Of a DNA stretch of 64,000 bases, positions 1-11,992 are shown in pieces. The position numbers and the translations under genes were made by a program. Below the pieces are notes generated by a model. The model made no database searches and had not been told where the DNA came from. It worked only from the letters and a program-made list of their open reading frames with translations. The DNA comes from Synechococcus sp. AG-670-B23 (GTDB lineage: Bacteria > Cyanobacteriota > Cyanobacteriia > PCC-6307 > Cyanobiaceae), in the NCBI GenBank assembly GCA_003209165.1, contig QCSL01000007.1:1-64000 (forward strand). The letters run 5' to 3'. Numbering within the stretch: position 1 is the stretch's first letter; each line of letters opens with the position of its first letter.

Positions 1-5
1 AGTGC

Positions 6-254
6 ATGGGAGAAGCGCGCCGCCGAGCTGCCCAGGGTTTGCCGCCCCGTCAGCCCAAGTCCAGTACCAAAGCTGTGGACACCTCCCCACGGGTGGTGTC
101 CTGGCTTCCGCTGACCCGCAACCAGACGCAGCAATTCATGGCGGTGACCACCCGCGGCGCCTGGATCGGCATCGGAGGCATGGTGGTGCTGTGGATCACG
201 GTGCGCTTCATCGGCCCCGCCGCCGGCTGGTGGACCCTTGCGGATACTCCCTGA
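6..254 (+). CDS. DUF2839-like small cyanobacterial membrane protein
   Basis: 82 aa ORF; N-terminal MGEARRRAAQGLPPR basic motif followed by one hydrophobic segment, as in cyanobacterial DUF2839 proteins (family recalled, not searched). Confidence 0.7.
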   Translation: MGEARRRAAQGLPPRQPKSSTKAVDTSPRVVSWLPLTRNQTQQFMAVTTRGAWIGIGGMVVLWITVRFIGPAAGWWTLADTP

Positions 255-324
255 GCAACCGGCTCAACCCAACAAACAAAAACAAAAGAAAACCTTTAGG
301 CTGGTTCACATTGGAGACTGAATC

Positions 325-669
325 ATGTTTCCGCGCCTAGCCGAGCACTACCGATGCGTCGTTGAAGACCTGGTGATGAGCTTGCAGGCCCTCGCCAGAA
401 GCCTTCAAACCGCAGGCATTACAGCCACCTGTTACTCCTGTGGCGACGGCCGCGATAGCCACGGAGCTTCTTTTGTGGCTGACATCGGCGATGACCACAT
501 GGTGCGCTTTCTTGTGTCTGATTTCGGCATCAGCTGGGTGGAATCTCGCAACGGCCGAGAACTAGTGAAGCTGGAGGGGGCCGAAGCCATCCAAGAATTG
601 CAACGGATGGCCGATCTGGCCCAGGGGGGTCAGGTCCGCACATCGCAGTCCCTGACTCAGGCCGCCTGA
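325..669 (+). CDS. DUF1815-like cyanobacterial conserved protein
   Basis: 114 aa ORF resembling small cyanobacterial proteins of this type; no overlapping better ORF. Confidence 0.65.
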   Translation: MFPRLAEHYRCVVEDLVMSLQALARSLQTAGITATCYSCGDGRDSHGASFVADIGDDHMVRFLVSDFGISWVESRNGRELVKLEGAEAIQELQRMADLAQGGQVRTSQSLTQAA

Positions 670-671
670 GA

Positions 672-1796
672 TCAGGCCGCAGCCTCTGAGGCCTTCCCGG
701 GTGCCGACTTATCGGCGGCACCCGTTTTCGTAGCGACAGCAATGGGGCGCATCGTATTCGCCTTCACCTCAGATCCCTCCGTCAATTTTTGACGCACCAG
801 TGTTTCGATGGTGGCCATTGCGTCCGGGTTCTCCTCCATCCAAGTGATGGTGTTGTCGCGACCCTGACCGATGTTGTCTCCCTCGTAGCTGTACCAAGCG
901 CCCTTGCGAACAACAACGCCCGTGTCTTCAGCGAGATCAAGCAGACAGCCAAGAGTGCTGATGCCGCGGCCAAAAAGAATGTCGAATTCGGCAATGCGGA
1001 AGGGTGGCGCCACCTTGTTCTTCGCCACTTTCACCTTGGCCCTGATGCCGAACTCTTCGGTTCCCTTCTTGAGCGTCTGAATCCGACGGATGTCGAGGCG
1101 AACCGAGGCATAGAACTTGAGCGCGTTGCCTCCAGTGGTGGTCTCTGGATTGCCATAGGTCACGCCAATCTTGAGACGCAGCTGGTTGAGGAAGATGACG
1201 GTGCAACCCGACTTGCCGATGTTGCCGGTAATTTTCCGCATCGCCTGACTCATCAGACGTGCCTGGCTGCCAACCGCCAGGTCTCCCATCTCACCTTCGA
1301 TCTCAGCGCGAGGGGTGAGGGCCGCCACCGAGTCGACAACGACGAGGTCCACCGCCGCGGATCGCACCAATTGGTCAACGATCTCCAACGCCATCTCACC
1401 GGTGTCGGGCTGGGAGACCAGCAGGTTCTCAACATCAACGCCCAGAGAAGCGGCATAGACGGGATCCAGGGCATGTTCCGCATCCACGAAGGCCGCCACA
1501 CCACCACGCTTCTGCACTTCAGCAATCGCGTGCAAGGTGAGCGTGGTTTTACCGGAACTTTCCGGGCCGTAAATCTCCACCACACGACCCTTCGGGTACC
1601 CACCACCCAAAGCGAGATCAAGAGTCAGCGCACCGGTGGAAATCGTCTCCACCCGCATGCGGGAGGCATCGCCCAGCCGCATGATCGATCCCTTGCCGAA
1701 GTTGCGCTCGATCTGACCCAAAACCAGATTCAGCGCCTTGTCCCTCTCGCCGGAGGAACGGGGGTCGGAGGCGCCGGATTTCATATCTGCAGGCAT
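672..1796 (-). CDS. recA: Recombinase RecA
   Basis: 374 aa; [10 protein letters not shown] Walker [21 protein letters not shown]-like motifs, full length. Confidence 0.98.
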   Translation of the reverse strand: MPADMKSGASDPRSSGERDKALNLVLGQIERNFGKGSIMRLGDASRMRVETISTGALTLDLALGGGYPKGRVVEIYGPESSGKTTLTLHAIAEVQKRGGVAAFVDAEHALDPVYAASLGVDVENLLVSQPDTGEMALEIVDQLVRSAAVDLVVVDSVAALTPRAEIEGEMGDLAVGSQARLMSQAMRKITGNIGKSGCTVIFLNQLRLKIGVTYGNPETTTGGNALKFYASVRLDIRRIQTLKKGTEEFGIRAKVKVAKNKVAPPFRIAEFDILFGRGISTLGCLLDLAEDTGVVVRKGAWYSYEGDNIGQGRDNTITWMEENPDAMATIETLVRQKLTEGSEVKANTMRPIAVATKTGAADKSAPGKASEAAA

Positions 1797-1882
1797 GAGA
1801 AGGACCTGAAACTAATGAATGAGAGATCGAATGCCACAGAAGCGCCGAATCGTCTCAAGTAGTACAAGCGTACCGTAACGAA

Positions 1883-2632
1883 TCAGGGCCATTGCGCCAG
1901 GGGGGCCCGAAAGCGATCCGGATGGAGCAACGCAATCCCAGGCGGAAGACCGCTCTGATCCTGCGGGCGAAGATAGCCCCAACTCACCAGAAAACAAGGC
2001 AGTTGTTCCAACCCTGGTGTTGACCGCACCGCCTCAAGCGTCGCCCGGCGGTCTTCCACAAAGCCACACAGGCTTCGCTGATGCTGAAGCTGCAGCAGAA
2101 CCTGGGGCTTCGCTCCAGCCTCACGGCCATCGAGACGCCAAGGATGCATGCCAAGGCTGTTCAGCAGCTCAGCGGTGAAAACCTTGGTTTTGGTGGTCAG
2201 AACAGCCCAGTCCACCCCCTCTGCTTCCAATTGCTTCAGCCGTTCCACCAGCCCGGGGAAAGGCCGATGCAGCGCCAACCACGCGGAACGGTTGTGCCGA
2301 ACGGCTTCGTCTCTGGAGGCATCGAGTGCCGCCTGCAACTGCTCCGGCTGCCATCCACGCCGTTGCAGTGCCAATGTCTGCGATTCCCCGTAGGACTGCT
2401 GCCAAATCTGAAGATTCAAAGCCGGCAGTTCTGCAGCCAGGAGCACCATCTCCCAACCGTGATGCACCCACGGCCGCAGTTGACGGAATGCATGAGGCAC
2501 CTGATCAGGAGTAAGGCCCTTGGGAGCGGCTTCAAGACCAAGACAGGCGTGCCAAGCACTCCACCAGTACTCGGCCATTCCATCGACGATCACACCGTCG
2601 AAATCAAACACCAGCAGGGGTCGCTGATTCAT
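1883..2632 (-). CDS. HAD family hydrolase
   Basis: DFDGVIVDG motif I near the N-terminus; the ORF track extends into the tRNA, so the start is set at MNQRPLLVFDF (2632). Confidence 0.85.
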   Translation of the reverse strand: MNQRPLLVFDFDGVIVDGMAEYWWSAWHACLGLEAAPKGLTPDQVPHAFRQLRPWVHHGWEMVLLAAELPALNLQIWQQSYGESQTLALQRRGWQPEQLQAALDASRDEAVRHNRSAWLALHRPFPGLVERLKQLEAEGVDWAVLTTKTKVFTAELLNSLGMHPWRLDGREAGAKPQVLLQLQHQRSLCGFVEDRRATLEAVRSTPGLEQLPCFLVSWGYLRPQDQSGLPPGIALLHPDRFRAPLAQWP

Positions 2633-2640
2633 TGGAAAAA

Positions 2641-2712
2641 CTGGGCCGCTAGGATTCGAACCTAGGAATGGCGGGACCAAAACCCGCTGCCTTACCACTT
2701 GGCGACGGCCCA
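2641..2712 (-). tRNA. tRNA-Gln (TTG)
   Basis: Minus strand TGGGCCG...TTTTGGT anticodon loop...GGTTCGAATCC...CGGCCCA-G; acceptor and T arms pair. Confidence 0.95.
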
Positions 2713-2814
2713 TTGATCCGTCTGAACCGCAACCTGCGGATCACCGGAGTACACATAGTTACCCACAGCAGCCAACCCTTCGTCAATCCACCGGGCAAAT
2801 CAACTGACGGACAA

Positions 2815-4455
2815 TCAGCGGGGGAAAACCCTCAAGCGGGACATTTCAGCCTCACCGAAGACATCACTGCGCAGTTGATAACGGCGCACAAGATCAGCTT
2901 GCATCTTGAGAACACGCTCGGTTCGTGGCAGCAACTCCACTGGCCTGCCTTGTGGCATCACCACCTGTTCCACAGCAAGCCGACATTCCTCGAGAGCTGC
3001 CAATTCATCGTCCTGAGAGGCTCTTTCAGGGGGCGTGACCTCCGCGGCCGTTTCGGTGGCATGACGGCGTAGAAGACGGGCGATGGCACGGGTCACCTGG
3101 GGCAGAGTGTCGGACTTAATCACAAGGATCGGGATCCCCAGATCCCTGGCTTGACGGCGCAGGGATGGTTGACGACTGAGGCCCAGCCGAACGCTCAACA
3201 CCACATCGGCTTCACTCAAATCGTCCACCACCTGCGCCTTCCAGCCGTGGGAACGGATCGCTTCCTCCACAATACGAGGGTGGACCCCACAGCAGAGAAC
3301 CTGGAGATGCTCGGCGCAGGTCTCAAATAGAGGTGGCTCCTCTACTGCACTGGTCTCTCGGGCACTTGCCACAGGCATGGGCACGGGAACAGAGACGGGC
3401 TGTTCCGCGTCCGACCGTTGGGAAGGAGGGCGCAACAAGCCAGCCGGCTGCGGGGTATCTACTAGCTGAACTCCCCCCTCCGGCGTGAGCTCGCGCTCCT
3501 GAACCCTGGGCTTCAGGCCCCGGAGCAATTGATCCACAGTGGCGGCAACATCGGTATGCACGGCCCAACGCTGCCGGCTGTGCATTTCAACCGCAACCGG
3601 AAAGGTCGGGTCAGCAGCGCGCTCGAGCACCGTTTTCTGACTGCGACGCCGCCGGGCCTCCTCATCCCCGAGGGTGACCGCCTGAATCCCTCCCACCAGA
3701 TCACTGAGGGTGGGGTTCTTTATCAGGTTCGCCAGAGCATTGCCATGGGCTGTGGCAACAAGCACGACGCCACGTTCAGCAATTGTGCGCGCGGCCTGCG
3801 CCTCCAGCTCCGTGCCGATCTCATCGATCACGATGACTTCGGGCATGTGGTTTTCCACCGCCTCGATCATGGTTTGGTGCTGCAGTTCAGGCCTAGCCAC
3901 TTGCATGCGGCGTGCCCGACCGATCGCAGGGTGGGGGATGTCGCCATCACCGGCAATCTCATTGCTCGTGTCGATTACAACAACGCGCCGCTCTAGCTCA
4001 TCCGAGAGCACCCGGGCGATCTCGCGCAACGCCGTTGTCTTGCCGACACCCGGGCGCCCCATCAACAGGAGGGACTGCCCTCCATCCAGGAGGTCCCGCA
4101 CCATGGCAACGGTGCCGAACACGGCTCGCCCCACCCGGCAGGTCAGACCGACCACATCGCCCTGACGGTTGCGGATCGCACTGATCCGGTGAAGCGTTCG
4201 CTCGATTCCCGCCCGGTTGTCGCCACCGAACTGACCAATCCTGGCCACCACGGCCGCCAGATCCTCCCGAGACAAAGGTGTGGAACCGAGTGCCAGGGCA
4301 CGGCCCGGGTATCGCGCTTCCGGGAGTCGGCCTAGATCGAGCACTATCTCCAGCAACTGCTGTCGAGCCTCCACCGGGTGCAACTGCTCCTGCACGGCAT
4401 CCGGCAGAAGCTCAAGAAGGCGATCCAGATCGTCGGTGACCCGTTGCGTGCCCAT
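2815..4455 (-). CDS. AAA ATPase of the Ycf45 / SpoIIIAA-like family with C-terminal single-strand nucleic-acid binding region
   Basis: GRPGVGKTT Walker [14 protein letters not shown] Walker B; start chosen at [18 protein letters not shown]. Confidence 0.85.
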   Translation of the reverse strand: MGTQRVTDDLDRLLELLPDAVQEQLHPVEARQQLLEIVLDLGRLPEARYPGRALALGSTPLSREDLAAVVARIGQFGGDNRAGIERTLHRISAIRNRQGDVVGLTCRVGRAVFGTVAMVRDLLDGGQSLLLMGRPGVGKTTALREIARVLSDELERRVVVIDTSNEIAGDGDIPHPAIGRARRMQVARPELQHQTMIEAVENHMPEVIVIDEIGTELEAQAARTIAERGVVLVATAHGNALANLIKNPTLSDLVGGIQAVTLGDEEARRRRSQKTVLERAADPTFPVAVEMHSRQRWAVHTDVAATVDQLLRGLKPRVQERELTPEGGVQLVDTPQPAGLLRPPSQRSDAEQPVSVPVPMPVASARETSAVEEPPLFETCAEHLQVLCCGVHPRIVEEAIRSHGWKAQVVDDLSEADVVLSVRLGLSRQPSLRRQARDLGIPILVIKSDTLPQVTRAIARLLRRHATETAAEVTPPERASQDDELAALEECRLAVEQVVMPQGRPVELLPRTERVLKMQADLVRRYQLRSDVFGEAEMSRLRVFPR

Positions 4456-4477
4456 GGGATCTGCGCGTTTCAGCCTT

Positions 4478-5509
4478 CTAGCAAGAGCGGTGCAGCCATG
4501 GCGTGACCAATGGACGCGCAATGGAGATGGCCCGCTTCCAACCCTCAGGCCATTGCCAAAGGGCAAGCCCGCGGGTTTGAGCCTCATCCAGCACAGGCAT
4601 CAGCAAGCGACGGGCCACACCACCAAAGGCGATGCCGGCCGGCCGCTCCGTCGGATACAAGAACTCCAGCGTTGCTGCGTTAGTTCCACCGGCAAGCTGC
4701 AGAGGACCCGGCGGTGCCAGACCGCGCATGGCACGCCACAACTGAACCGCAGCCCGCGCGGTGCCAGCGCCAACATCGCCGCTCATGGGACGTCCATCCA
4801 ACTGCCAGAGGGGTCTGTAACCGGCTTGCCGGAGGCAGCTATAGCGACGCCAAAGCAACCGAGACAACTGATCGGCCTCCACGCCGTGGCCCTCCAAGCC
4901 GGAGCTCACTGCCAAGCGCCGCAAGGGAACGTTGTGCTGCTGAAGACTTTGGATCAGCGTCGAGAATCCCTCGTCATGGCCAGACGCGGTGTGAATCTCC
5001 ACAGCATCGGGCTGAATGGATTTCAGCAGGGAGATCACCTGCTCGGGTGCCAGTCGGTGGTCGCGCTCCTCGATCAAGCCATGGGGGCAGGCCGGCAAGC
5101 AGCGGCCGCAGCCATAGCAACGATGCTGGTCGATCCCAGCACCGGGCGGAATCGCTGCCGCCGGACAAATCCTTTCGCAGGGCCGCGGACATTCCGCAGG
5201 ACAGCGGTCGGGATCGAACCAGGCCTTGCGGAAGTGAGCATCAATGCCGTCGCTAAGGCTGACCATCAGCCAGGGACGGTGCCCTCTGTGCGCCTCAGCC
5301 CAATCGAGGCCACGACGCGCGGCGAGGGCGACCGCAGGATCAGCAGCCACATCAACACAATGGACACCAATAGACGCAAACACGGCGGTCAGATCGGCAA
5401 TGGCGGGCAAATCCTGATTGCTTGCTCCACAGATCAGCTTGACCCAGCGGCCCTGATCGAGAGCGAGTTCAGGCGTCAGGCCTTCAGATATGTGGTCATC
5501 GGTTCCCAC
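4478..5509 (-). CDS. ldpA: LdpA-like iron-sulfur protein (light-dependent period)
   Basis: [21 protein letters not shown] plus two Cys clusters ([28 protein letters not shown]); GTG start at 5509 preferred over the ORF-track start at 5569. Confidence 0.85.
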   Translation of the reverse strand: MGTDDHISEGLTPELALDQGRWVKLICGASNQDLPAIADLTAVFASIGVHCVDVAADPAVALAARRGLDWAEAHRGHRPWLMVSLSDGIDAHFRKAWFDPDRCPAECPRPCERICPAAAIPPGAGIDQHRCYGCGRCLPACPHGLIEERDHRLAPEQVISLLKSIQPDAVEIHTASGHDEGFSTLIQSLQQHNVPLRRLAVSSGLEGHGVEADQLSRLLWRRYSCLRQAGYRPLWQLDGRPMSGDVGAGTARAAVQLWRAMRGLAPPGPLQLAGGTNAATLEFLYPTERPAGIAFGGVARRLLMPVLDEAQTRGLALWQWPEGWKRAISIARPLVTPWLHRSC

Positions 5510-5937
5510 TTCAAGCTGCGAGCACCACCCATCTCCACGATGATGCGTAAGCGGGGTTCGCGCTTGCACAGATCGCAGAGCGAAAGAAGTTCCGAACGCG
5601 ACAGCACCTGACCTTCCAGCAGCCAGAGCGCTACAGGAGCATCACCTACAAACAGGTCACCGAGCTGGGGAACCACCTCCTGCACTTCTCCCACGGCCGC
5701 TCCGCGACCAACGCTTTGATGGCCGAGGTGGGGAGGACGGATGCCGTGCTTTTGGGTGAGGAACACCTCCGGATCACCAAGCCCTCGGGCTGATGTCATA
5801 CGGGTGCTGTAACCGGCACCGCGCAGACGTCTTAATAGACGGGTTTCTGCACCGCCTTCGAGCGGAGCTTGAACAGCCAGGCAGCCATTGGCTTCGAGAT
5901 CACGGCGAAATGCCTGACCGGAGAGAAGCAGAGGCAT
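5476..5937 (-). CDS. ndhN: NAD(P)H-quinone oxidoreductase subunit N
   Basis: 153 aa; [33 protein letters not shown] typical of cyanobacterial NdhN; upstream of ldpA. Confidence 0.92.
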   Translation of the reverse strand: MPLLLSGQAFRRDLEANGCLAVQAPLEGGAETRLLRRLRGAGYSTRMTSARGLGDPEVFLTQKHGIRPPHLGHQSVGRGAAVGEVQEVVPQLGDLFVGDAPVALWLLEGQVLSRSELLSLCDLCKREPRLRIIVEMGGARSLKWEPMTTYLKA

Positions 5938-6317
5938 GGCAGCTACAGGGATTGGAGTGATTCTGGCAGCAGGCAGAAGGATCAGGGAAGCGGGGAAGTC
6001 AATGTTGTAGGTTCATTGTTTGTTCTGTCTTTCTGTGCCCGTCCGCTAGCCGGGCCTCCAGTCGACAGAACAGATTCGGCGATTGCGTCGAATCCCCAGG
6101 CCAGTACGGAAGCTTTCTTCGGAGATATCCGTCGGGAAACTGCAACAGCACACTGTGCAGATGCAAGTCCCAGCCTCGCTGCATCGTTCGCTAGCCCATC
6201 CGAATCCACTCCTTCGGGAGTTCCGCTTCGGACCACGTCTGCGTCCAATCGATCAGCACCTGACCCCATGCGGTTCTCCGCCTGGTGGTTGTCCACGCTG
6301 GCGCTTCCTCCCCATCT

Positions 6318-6974
6318 ATGTCCATTGGCATCCTCGGGAAGAAGCTGGGTATGTCCCAGTTCTTCGACGAGCAGGGCAGAGCTGTTCCGGTCACCTTGAT
6401 CGAAGCCGGCCCCTGCCGCATCACCCAACTCAAAAACGACGACACTGACGGTTATGCCGCAGTGCAGATTGGCTTTGGCGAAACCCGCGAGAAGCTGATC
6501 AACAAGCCCGCCCAGGGTCACCTGAATAAATCCGGTGAGGGCCTTTTGCGTTATCTGCGCGAATACCGCGTCGACAGCGTTGAAGGTCTCGAACTTGGTG
6601 GAGCCATCACCGTCGGCGATTTCGAAGCCGGCCAGAAGGTGGACGTCAGCGGTGACACCGTCGGCCGCGGTTTCGCTGGTTATCAAAAGCGCCACGGTTT
6701 CAGCCGAGGTCCGATGACCCACGGTTCGAAGAACCACCGCGAACCCGGTTCGACCGGTGCCGGTACGACCCCGGGCCGCATCTATCCCGGAAAGCGGATG
6801 GCCGGTCGCTACGGCGGCAAGAAAATCACCACCCGCGGTCTGACCATCCTCAAGGTGGACAGCGAACACAACCTGCTGGTGGTGAAGGGATCCGTGCCCG
6901 GCAAGCCTGGTGCGCTGCTCAACATTCGCCCGGCCTTGCGCGTGGGCGCCAAGCCCGCCAAAGGAGGTAAGTGA
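6318..6974 (+). CDS. rplC: 50S ribosomal protein L3
   Basis: [26 protein letters not shown]...; first gene of the r-protein cluster. Confidence 0.98.
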   Translation: MSIGILGKKLGMSQFFDEQGRAVPVTLIEAGPCRITQLKNDDTDGYAAVQIGFGETREKLINKPAQGHLNKSGEGLLRYLREYRVDSVEGLELGGAITVGDFEAGQKVDVSGDTVGRGFAGYQKRHGFSRGPMTHGSKNHREPGSTGAGTTPGRIYPGKRMAGRYGGKKITTRGLTILKVDSEHNLLVVKGSVPGKPGALLNIRPALRVGAKPAKGGK

Positions 6975-7609
6975 TGGCAAGTTGTGTCGTTCGTGATTGG
7001 CAGGGCAAGGACGCCGGCAAGGCAACCCTGGACCTGAAGGTGGCCAGAGAGACCACCGCCGTTGATCTCATGCATCGGGCTGTCCTGCGTCAGCAGGCCC
7101 ATGCACGCCAAGGAACTGCCAGCACCCTCACCCGCTCAGAAGTGCGCGGTGGTGGTCGCAAGCCCTACAAACAGAAGGGAACCGGTCGGGCCCGTCAGGG
7201 ATCCATCCGGACTCCCCTGAAACCCGGCGGGGGCATAATCTTTGGACCCAAGCCCCGCACGTACAACCTTGCGATGAACCGCAAGGAGCGTCGTCTGGCC
7301 CTGCGTACTGCGCTGATGGCCCGAATTGACGATGTAACTGTCGTGAAGGACTTCGGTGCTTCGCTTGAGGCCCCCAAGACCCGTGAGATTACGGATGCTT
7401 TGGGACGCCTTGGCGTTGTTGCCGGCTCCAAGGTGCTCATCGTTCTGACGAACCCCTCCGATGTTGTCCGCCGTTCCGTGCGGAACCTGGAGAAAGTCAA
7501 GTTGATCTCCGCAGATCAGCTAAACGTCTTCGACCTGCTCCACGCCAATGCTCTGGTGCTGGGCGAGGAAGCTCTCGCAACCATCCAGGAGGTCTACGGC
7601 GATGACTGA
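6974..7609 (+). CDS. rplD: 50S ribosomal protein L4
   Basis: [34 protein letters not shown]. Confidence 0.98.
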   Translation: MASCVVRDWQGKDAGKATLDLKVARETTAVDLMHRAVLRQQAHARQGTASTLTRSEVRGGGRKPYKQKGTGRARQGSIRTPLKPGGGIIFGPKPRTYNLAMNRKERRLALRTALMARIDDVTVVKDFGASLEAPKTREITDALGRLGVVAGSKVLIVLTNPSDVVRRSVRNLEKVKLISADQLNVFDLLHANALVLGEEALATIQEVYGDD

Positions 7610-7904
7610 ACGTTTCCAAGGACGCCTGGCGGATGTGATCCGCCGTCCCCTGATAACCGAGAAGGCCACCCGTGCTCTCGAAATCAACCAGTACACCTTC
7701 GAGGTGGACCACCGCGCCGCGAAGCCCGACATCAAAGCTGCCGTTGAGCAGCTCTTCGATGTCAAGGTCACCGGCATCAGCACCATGAACCCCCCGCGAC
7801 GCTCCCGTCGCATGGGTCGCTTCGCTGGCAAACGTGCCCAAGTGAAGAAAGCCGTGGTGCGCCTGGCGGAGGGCAACTCGATCCAACTCTTCCCTGAGTC
7901 CTGA
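7602..7904 (+). CDS. rplW: 50S ribosomal protein L23
   Basis: [23 protein letters not shown]...; gene order. Confidence 0.97.
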   Translation: MTERFQGRLADVIRRPLITEKATRALEINQYTFEVDHRAAKPDIKAAVEQLFDVKVTGISTMNPPRRSRRMGRFAGKRAQVKKAVVRLAEGNSIQLFPES

Positions 7905-7919
7905 GGGGTCTGAATCGTC

Positions 7920-8783
7920 ATGGCAATCCGTAATTTCCGCCCCTACACCCCCGGTACCCGAACCCGGGTGGTAACTGATTTCAGTGAGATCACCAGCCGC
8001 AAGCCGGAAAGGACCCTGGTGGTGGCTAAACACCGCCGCAAGGGACGCAACAACCGCGGCGTGATCACCTGCCGCCACCGTGGTGGTGGCCATAAGCGCC
8101 TCTACCGCGTGGTGGATTTCCGTCGCAACAAGCACGGAGTCCCCGCCAAGGTGGCCGCGATTCACTACGACCCGCACCGCAACGCGCGTCTGGCTCTGCT
8201 CTTCTACGCCGATGGCGAGAAGAGTTACATCTTGGCTCCCGCAGGAGTTCAGGTGGGTCAGACCGTGGTCTCCGGCCCTGATGCCCCGATCGAGATCGGC
8301 AACGCCATGCCGTTGTCCTCGGTTCCCCTCGGTTCGGCTGTTCACTGCGTTGAGCTCTACGCCGGTCGTGGCGGCCAGATGGTCCGTACCGCCGGTGCCA
8401 GCGCCCAAGTGATGGCGAAAGAAGGCGACTACGTCGCTCTCAAGCTGCCCTCCACTGAGGTTCGCCTGGTTCGCCGCGAGTGCTACGCCACCATCGGCGA
8501 GGTCGGCAACTCCGAGATGCGCAACACCAGCCTGGGCAAGGCCGGTCGTCGCCGCTGGCTCGGACGTCGTCCTCAGGTCCGAGGCAGTGTGATGAACCCC
8601 TGCGATCACCCCCACGGTGGTGGTGAGGGTCGTGCACCGATCGGTCGTTCCGGCCCGGTGACCCCCTGGGGCAAACCCGCCCTCGGTCTCAAGACCCGCA
8701 AGCGGAACAAACCCAGCAACCAATACGTGCTCCGGAAGCGTCGCAAGACCTCCAAGCGGAGCCGTGGCGGACGCGATTCCTGA
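7920..8783 (+). CDS. rplB: 50S ribosomal protein L2
   Basis: [37 protein letters not shown]. Confidence 0.99.
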   Translation: MAIRNFRPYTPGTRTRVVTDFSEITSRKPERTLVVAKHRRKGRNNRGVITCRHRGGGHKRLYRVVDFRRNKHGVPAKVAAIHYDPHRNARLALLFYADGEKSYILAPAGVQVGQTVVSGPDAPIEIGNAMPLSSVPLGSAVHCVELYAGRGGQMVRTAGASAQVMAKEGDYVALKLPSTEVRLVRRECYATIGEVGNSEMRNTSLGKAGRRRWLGRRPQVRGSVMNPCDHPHGGGEGRAPIGRSGPVTPWGKPALGLKTRKRNKPSNQYVLRKRRKTSKRSRGGRDS

Positions 8784-8818
8784 TGCAATCCATCATTTTG
8801 CCGCTTGCTTAAACCGTT

Positions 8819-9094
8819 ATGGGACGTTCACTCAAAAAAGGTCCGTTTGTTGCCGACAGCCTGCTTCGCAAGGTTGAAAAGCAGAACGACAACGACGACA
8901 AGTCCGTGATCAAGACCTGGTCACGGGCCTCCACGATCCTGCCGATGATGATCGGCCACACGATCGCGGTTCACAACGGCCGCAGCCACGTGCCGGTTTT
9001 CATCACCGAGCAAATGGTGGGCCACAAGCTGGGAGAGTTCGCTCCAACCCGCACCTTCAAGGGCCACATCAGAGACAAGAAAGGAGGCCGCTAA
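8819..9094 (+). CDS. rpsS: 30S ribosomal protein S19
   Basis: [20 protein letters not shown]. Confidence 0.98.
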   Translation: MGRSLKKGPFVADSLLRKVEKQNDNDDKSVIKTWSRASTILPMMIGHTIAVHNGRSHVPVFITEQMVGHKLGEFAPTRTFKGHIRDKKGGR

Positions 9095-9097
9095 ACC

Positions 9098-9463
9098 ATG
9101 ACATCGTCAACCCCAACGGCATCCACTGCCCAGGCTCACGGACGCTTCATCCGAGGCTCCGTGTCGAAGGTGCGCCGTGTGCTCGATCAAATCCGTGGCC
9201 GCACCTACCGCGACGCGCTGATCATGCTCGAGTTCATGCCTTACCGCTCCACCGGCCCGATCACCAAGGTGCTTCGGTCTGCTGTGGCCAACGCTGAGCA
9301 CAACCTCGGTCTAGACCCCTCTTCTCTGGTGATCTCGAGCGCCAGCGCTGACATGGGCCCTTCCATGAAGCGCTATCGCCCCCGCGCCCAAGGCCGGGCT
9401 TACCAGATCAAGAAACAGACCTGCCACATCAGCATTGCTGTGGCGGCTCAGACCGATTCCTGA
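9098..9463 (+). CDS. rplV: 50S ribosomal protein L22
   Basis: [21 protein letters not shown]...[12 protein letters not shown]. Confidence 0.98.
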   Translation: MTSSTPTASTAQAHGRFIRGSVSKVRRVLDQIRGRTYRDALIMLEFMPYRSTGPITKVLRSAVANAEHNLGLDPSSLVISSASADMGPSMKRYRPRAQGRAYQIKKQTCHISIAVAAQTDS

Positions 9464-9483
9464 CCCCCGAGGACTCTGACCCA

Positions 9484-10212
9484 ATGGGACACAAAATCAA
9501 CCCAACCGGTCTGCGCCTGGGGATCACCCAGGAACACCGGTCACGCTGGTACGCCTCCAGCAAGAACTATCCGGCCCTCCTTCAGGAGGACGACCGGATT
9601 CGCAAGTTCATCCACAAGAAATACGGCTCAGCCGGCATCAGCGATGTGCTGATCGCCAGGAAGGCGGATCAACTTGAAGTTGAACTCAAGACTGCACGCC
9701 CCGGCGTGCTGGTCGGCCGTCAAGGCAGCGGCATCGAAGAACTTCGCTCCGGCATTCAGAAGACCGTCGGCGACTCCAGTCGTCAGGTGCGGATCAATGT
9801 TGTCGAAGTCGAACGCGTCGACGGTGATGCTTTCCTCCTTGCCGAGTACATCGCCCAGCAGCTGGAGAAGCGTGTGGCTTTCCGCCGCACCATCCGCATG
9901 GCTGTGCAGCGCGCTCAGCGTGCCGGCGTTCTGGGTCTGAAGATCCAGGTGTCTGGTCGCCTGAACGGCGCTGAGATTGCTCGGACGGAATGGACCCGTG
10001 AGGGTCGGGTGCCCCTGCACACCCTGCGTGCCGACATCGACTACGCCACCAAGGTGGCCAGCACGACCTATGGCGTGCTGGGCATCAAGGTGTGGGTGTT
10101 CAAGGGCGAGGTGCTGAGCGAACAGGCTCAGCCCATGCCGGTGGGTGCCGCCCCCCGGCGCCGGGCCAGCCGTCGGCCCCAACAGTTCGAAGACCGCTCC
10201 AACGAGGGTTGA
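9484..10212 (+). CDS. rpsC: 30S ribosomal protein S3
   Basis: [16 protein letters not shown]-domain region. Confidence 0.99.
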   Translation: MGHKINPTGLRLGITQEHRSRWYASSKNYPALLQEDDRIRKFIHKKYGSAGISDVLIARKADQLEVELKTARPGVLVGRQGSGIEELRSGIQKTVGDSSRQVRINVVEVERVDGDAFLLAEYIAQQLEKRVAFRRTIRMAVQRAQRAGVLGLKIQVSGRLNGAEIARTEWTREGRVPLHTLRADIDYATKVASTTYGVLGIKVWVFKGEVLSEQAQPMPVGAAPRRRASRRPQQFEDRSNEG

Positions 10213-10228
10213 ACAGGAGGCCTAAACC

Positions 10229-10705
10229 ATGCTGAGTCCAAAACGCGTCAAATTCCGTAAGCAGCAGCGAGGCCGCATGCGCGGCGTCGCTACCCGGGGC
10301 AACACCATTGCCTTCGGACAGTTCGCGCTGCAGGCACAGGAATGTGGCTGGATCACCTCGCGCCAGATCGAGGCCAGCCGTCGTGCCATGACCCGCTACG
10401 TCAAGCGTGGCGGAAAAATCTGGATCCGGATCTTCCCCGACAAGCCGGTCACCATGCGCGCTGCCGAAACACGGATGGGTTCCGGTAAGGGCAACCCAGA
10501 ATTCTGGGTAGCGGTTATCAAACCCGGCCGGATCCTGTTTGAGATGGGCGGTGATGAAATCACTCCCGAAATCGCCAAGGAAGCCATGCGCCTAGCGCAA
10601 TACAAGCTTCCCGTGAAGACCAAGTTCATCCAGCTGGATGAGCAGGAGAAGCCAGCTGGTGCCAAGGCTCCGGCAGCTTCTGAAGCCGTCACTGTGGAGT
10701 CCTGA
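10229..10705 (+). CDS. rplP: 50S ribosomal protein L16
   Basis: [19 protein letters not shown]. Confidence 0.98.
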   Translation: MLSPKRVKFRKQQRGRMRGVATRGNTIAFGQFALQAQECGWITSRQIEASRRAMTRYVKRGGKIWIRIFPDKPVTMRAAETRMGSGKGNPEFWVAVIKPGRILFEMGGDEITPEIAKEAMRLAQYKLPVKTKFIQLDEQEKPAGAKAPAASEAVTVES

Positions 10706-10707
10706 CC

Positions 10708-10917
10708 ATGGCCCGTCCTAACGCCGCCGATGTGCGCAGCCTGTCCGATTCGGACATCAACGAACAGATCGATGGCCTGCGCCGCGAACTGTTTCAACTC
10801 CGTTTCCAGCAGGCCACGCGCCAGCTCGCAAACACGCACCGTTTCAAAGAGGTCCGCATCAAGCTGGCCCAGCTTCTGACGGTGCAGTCGGAGCGCCAGC
10901 GCTCCACCGCCTCCTGA
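10708..10917 (+). CDS. rpmC: 50S ribosomal protein L29
   Basis: 69 aa; [17 protein letters not shown]; gene order. Confidence 0.97.
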   Translation: MARPNAADVRSLSDSDINEQIDGLRRELFQLRFQQATRQLANTHRFKEVRIKLAQLLTVQSERQRSTAS

Positions 10918-10934
10918 TCCCCCACTCCGTAACC

Positions 10935-11231
10935 ATGGCAGTCAAGGAAAGGATCGGCACCGTCGTCAGCGACAAGATGGAAAAAACGGTGGTGGTCGCG
11001 GTAGAAAGCCGCTTCCCACACCCCATCTATCAAAAGACGGTCAGCCGTACCACCCGTTACAAGGCTCACGACGAAGACAACACTTGTCGCGTCGGTGACC
11101 GCGTACGCATCACTGAAACCCGTCCGATGAGCCGCCAAAAGCGGTGGGCCATCGCCGAGGTTCTCAGCCACAGCCCCAAGGCTGCAGCTGAGGAAGCCAA
11201 CAAGGCTGAAGCTCAGGAGGTGAAACAGTGA
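10935..11231 (+). CDS. rpsQ: 30S ribosomal protein S17
   Basis: [25 protein letters not shown]. Confidence 0.97.
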   Translation: MAVKERIGTVVSDKMEKTVVVAVESRFPHPIYQKTVSRTTRYKAHDEDNTCRVGDRVRITETRPMSRQKRWAIAEVLSHSPKAAAEEANKAEAQEVKQ

Positions 11232-11593
11232 TCCAGCAGGAGTCCTATCTCACCGTTGCCGACAACAGCGGCGCCAAACGCATCCAGTGCATTCGCGTTC
11301 TCGGCACCAACCGTCGCTATGCCCACGTGGGCGACGTGATCGTTGCCGCCGTGAAGGATGCCGCCCCCAACATGGGCGTCAAAAAGTCCGACGTGGTGAA
11401 GGCCGTTGTGGTGCGCACCAAAGCCACCATGCGTCGTGAAACCGGCAACTCGATCCGGTTCGACGACAACGCCGCCGTCATCATCAACGACGACAAAAAC
11501 CCGAAAGGCACACGAGTCTTCGGACCGGTGGCCCGTGAGCTGCGTGAGCGCAGCTTCACCAAAATCGTGTCCCTCGCACCGGAGGTGATCTGA
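11228..11593 (+). CDS. rplN: 50S ribosomal protein L14
   Basis: [26 protein letters not shown]. Confidence 0.98.
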   Translation: MIQQESYLTVADNSGAKRIQCIRVLGTNRRYAHVGDVIVAAVKDAAPNMGVKKSDVVKAVVVRTKATMRRETGNSIRFDDNAAVIINDDKNPKGTRVFGPVARELRERSFTKIVSLAPEVI

Positions 11594-11595
11594 CC

Positions 11596-11952
11596 ATGGC
11601 AACTGCAACCACCAAGGCCAAGGCCACCGAACGCATCAAGATGCGCATCCGCAAGGGCGACACCGTTCAGGTGATCGCCGGCAAGGACAAGGGCAAGACC
11701 GGTGCAGTTCTACGCACCCTGCCCAACGAGAACCGCGTCGTCGTGGAGGGAGTGAACATGCGCACTCGCCACGAAAAGCCCACCCAAGAGGGCGAGACAG
11801 GCCGCATCGTGACGGAGGAAGCCTCTCTGCATGCCTCCAATGTGATGCTCTATTCCACCGACAAAAAGGTGGCAAGCCGCGTTGAAATCGTCGTCGAGAA
11901 GGACGGCACAAAGAAGCGCCGGCTGAAGAAAACCGGTGAAGTCCTCGACTGA
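11596..11952 (+). CDS. rplX: 50S ribosomal protein L24
   Basis: [24 protein letters not shown] (KOW). Confidence 0.97.
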   Translation: MATATTKAKATERIKMRIRKGDTVQVIAGKDKGKTGAVLRTLPNENRVVVEGVNMRTRHEKPTQEGETGRIVTEEASLHASNVMLYSTDKKVASRVEIVVEKDGTKKRRLKKTGEVLD

Positions 11953-11992
11953 TCCCGACTTCTGACCACGCCCAGAAGCACCCCAACCCGTT

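Noticed and set aside
789-1862. 357 aa + strand ORF opposite recA
   Set aside because: Antisense shadow of a confident recA; high-GC codon bias opens the complementary frame and no family resemblance is seen
7497-8723. 408 aa minus-strand ORF opposite rplW/rplB
   Set aside because: Antisense shadow of well-conserved ribosomal genes; His/Gly/Thr-rich composition typical of spurious ORFs
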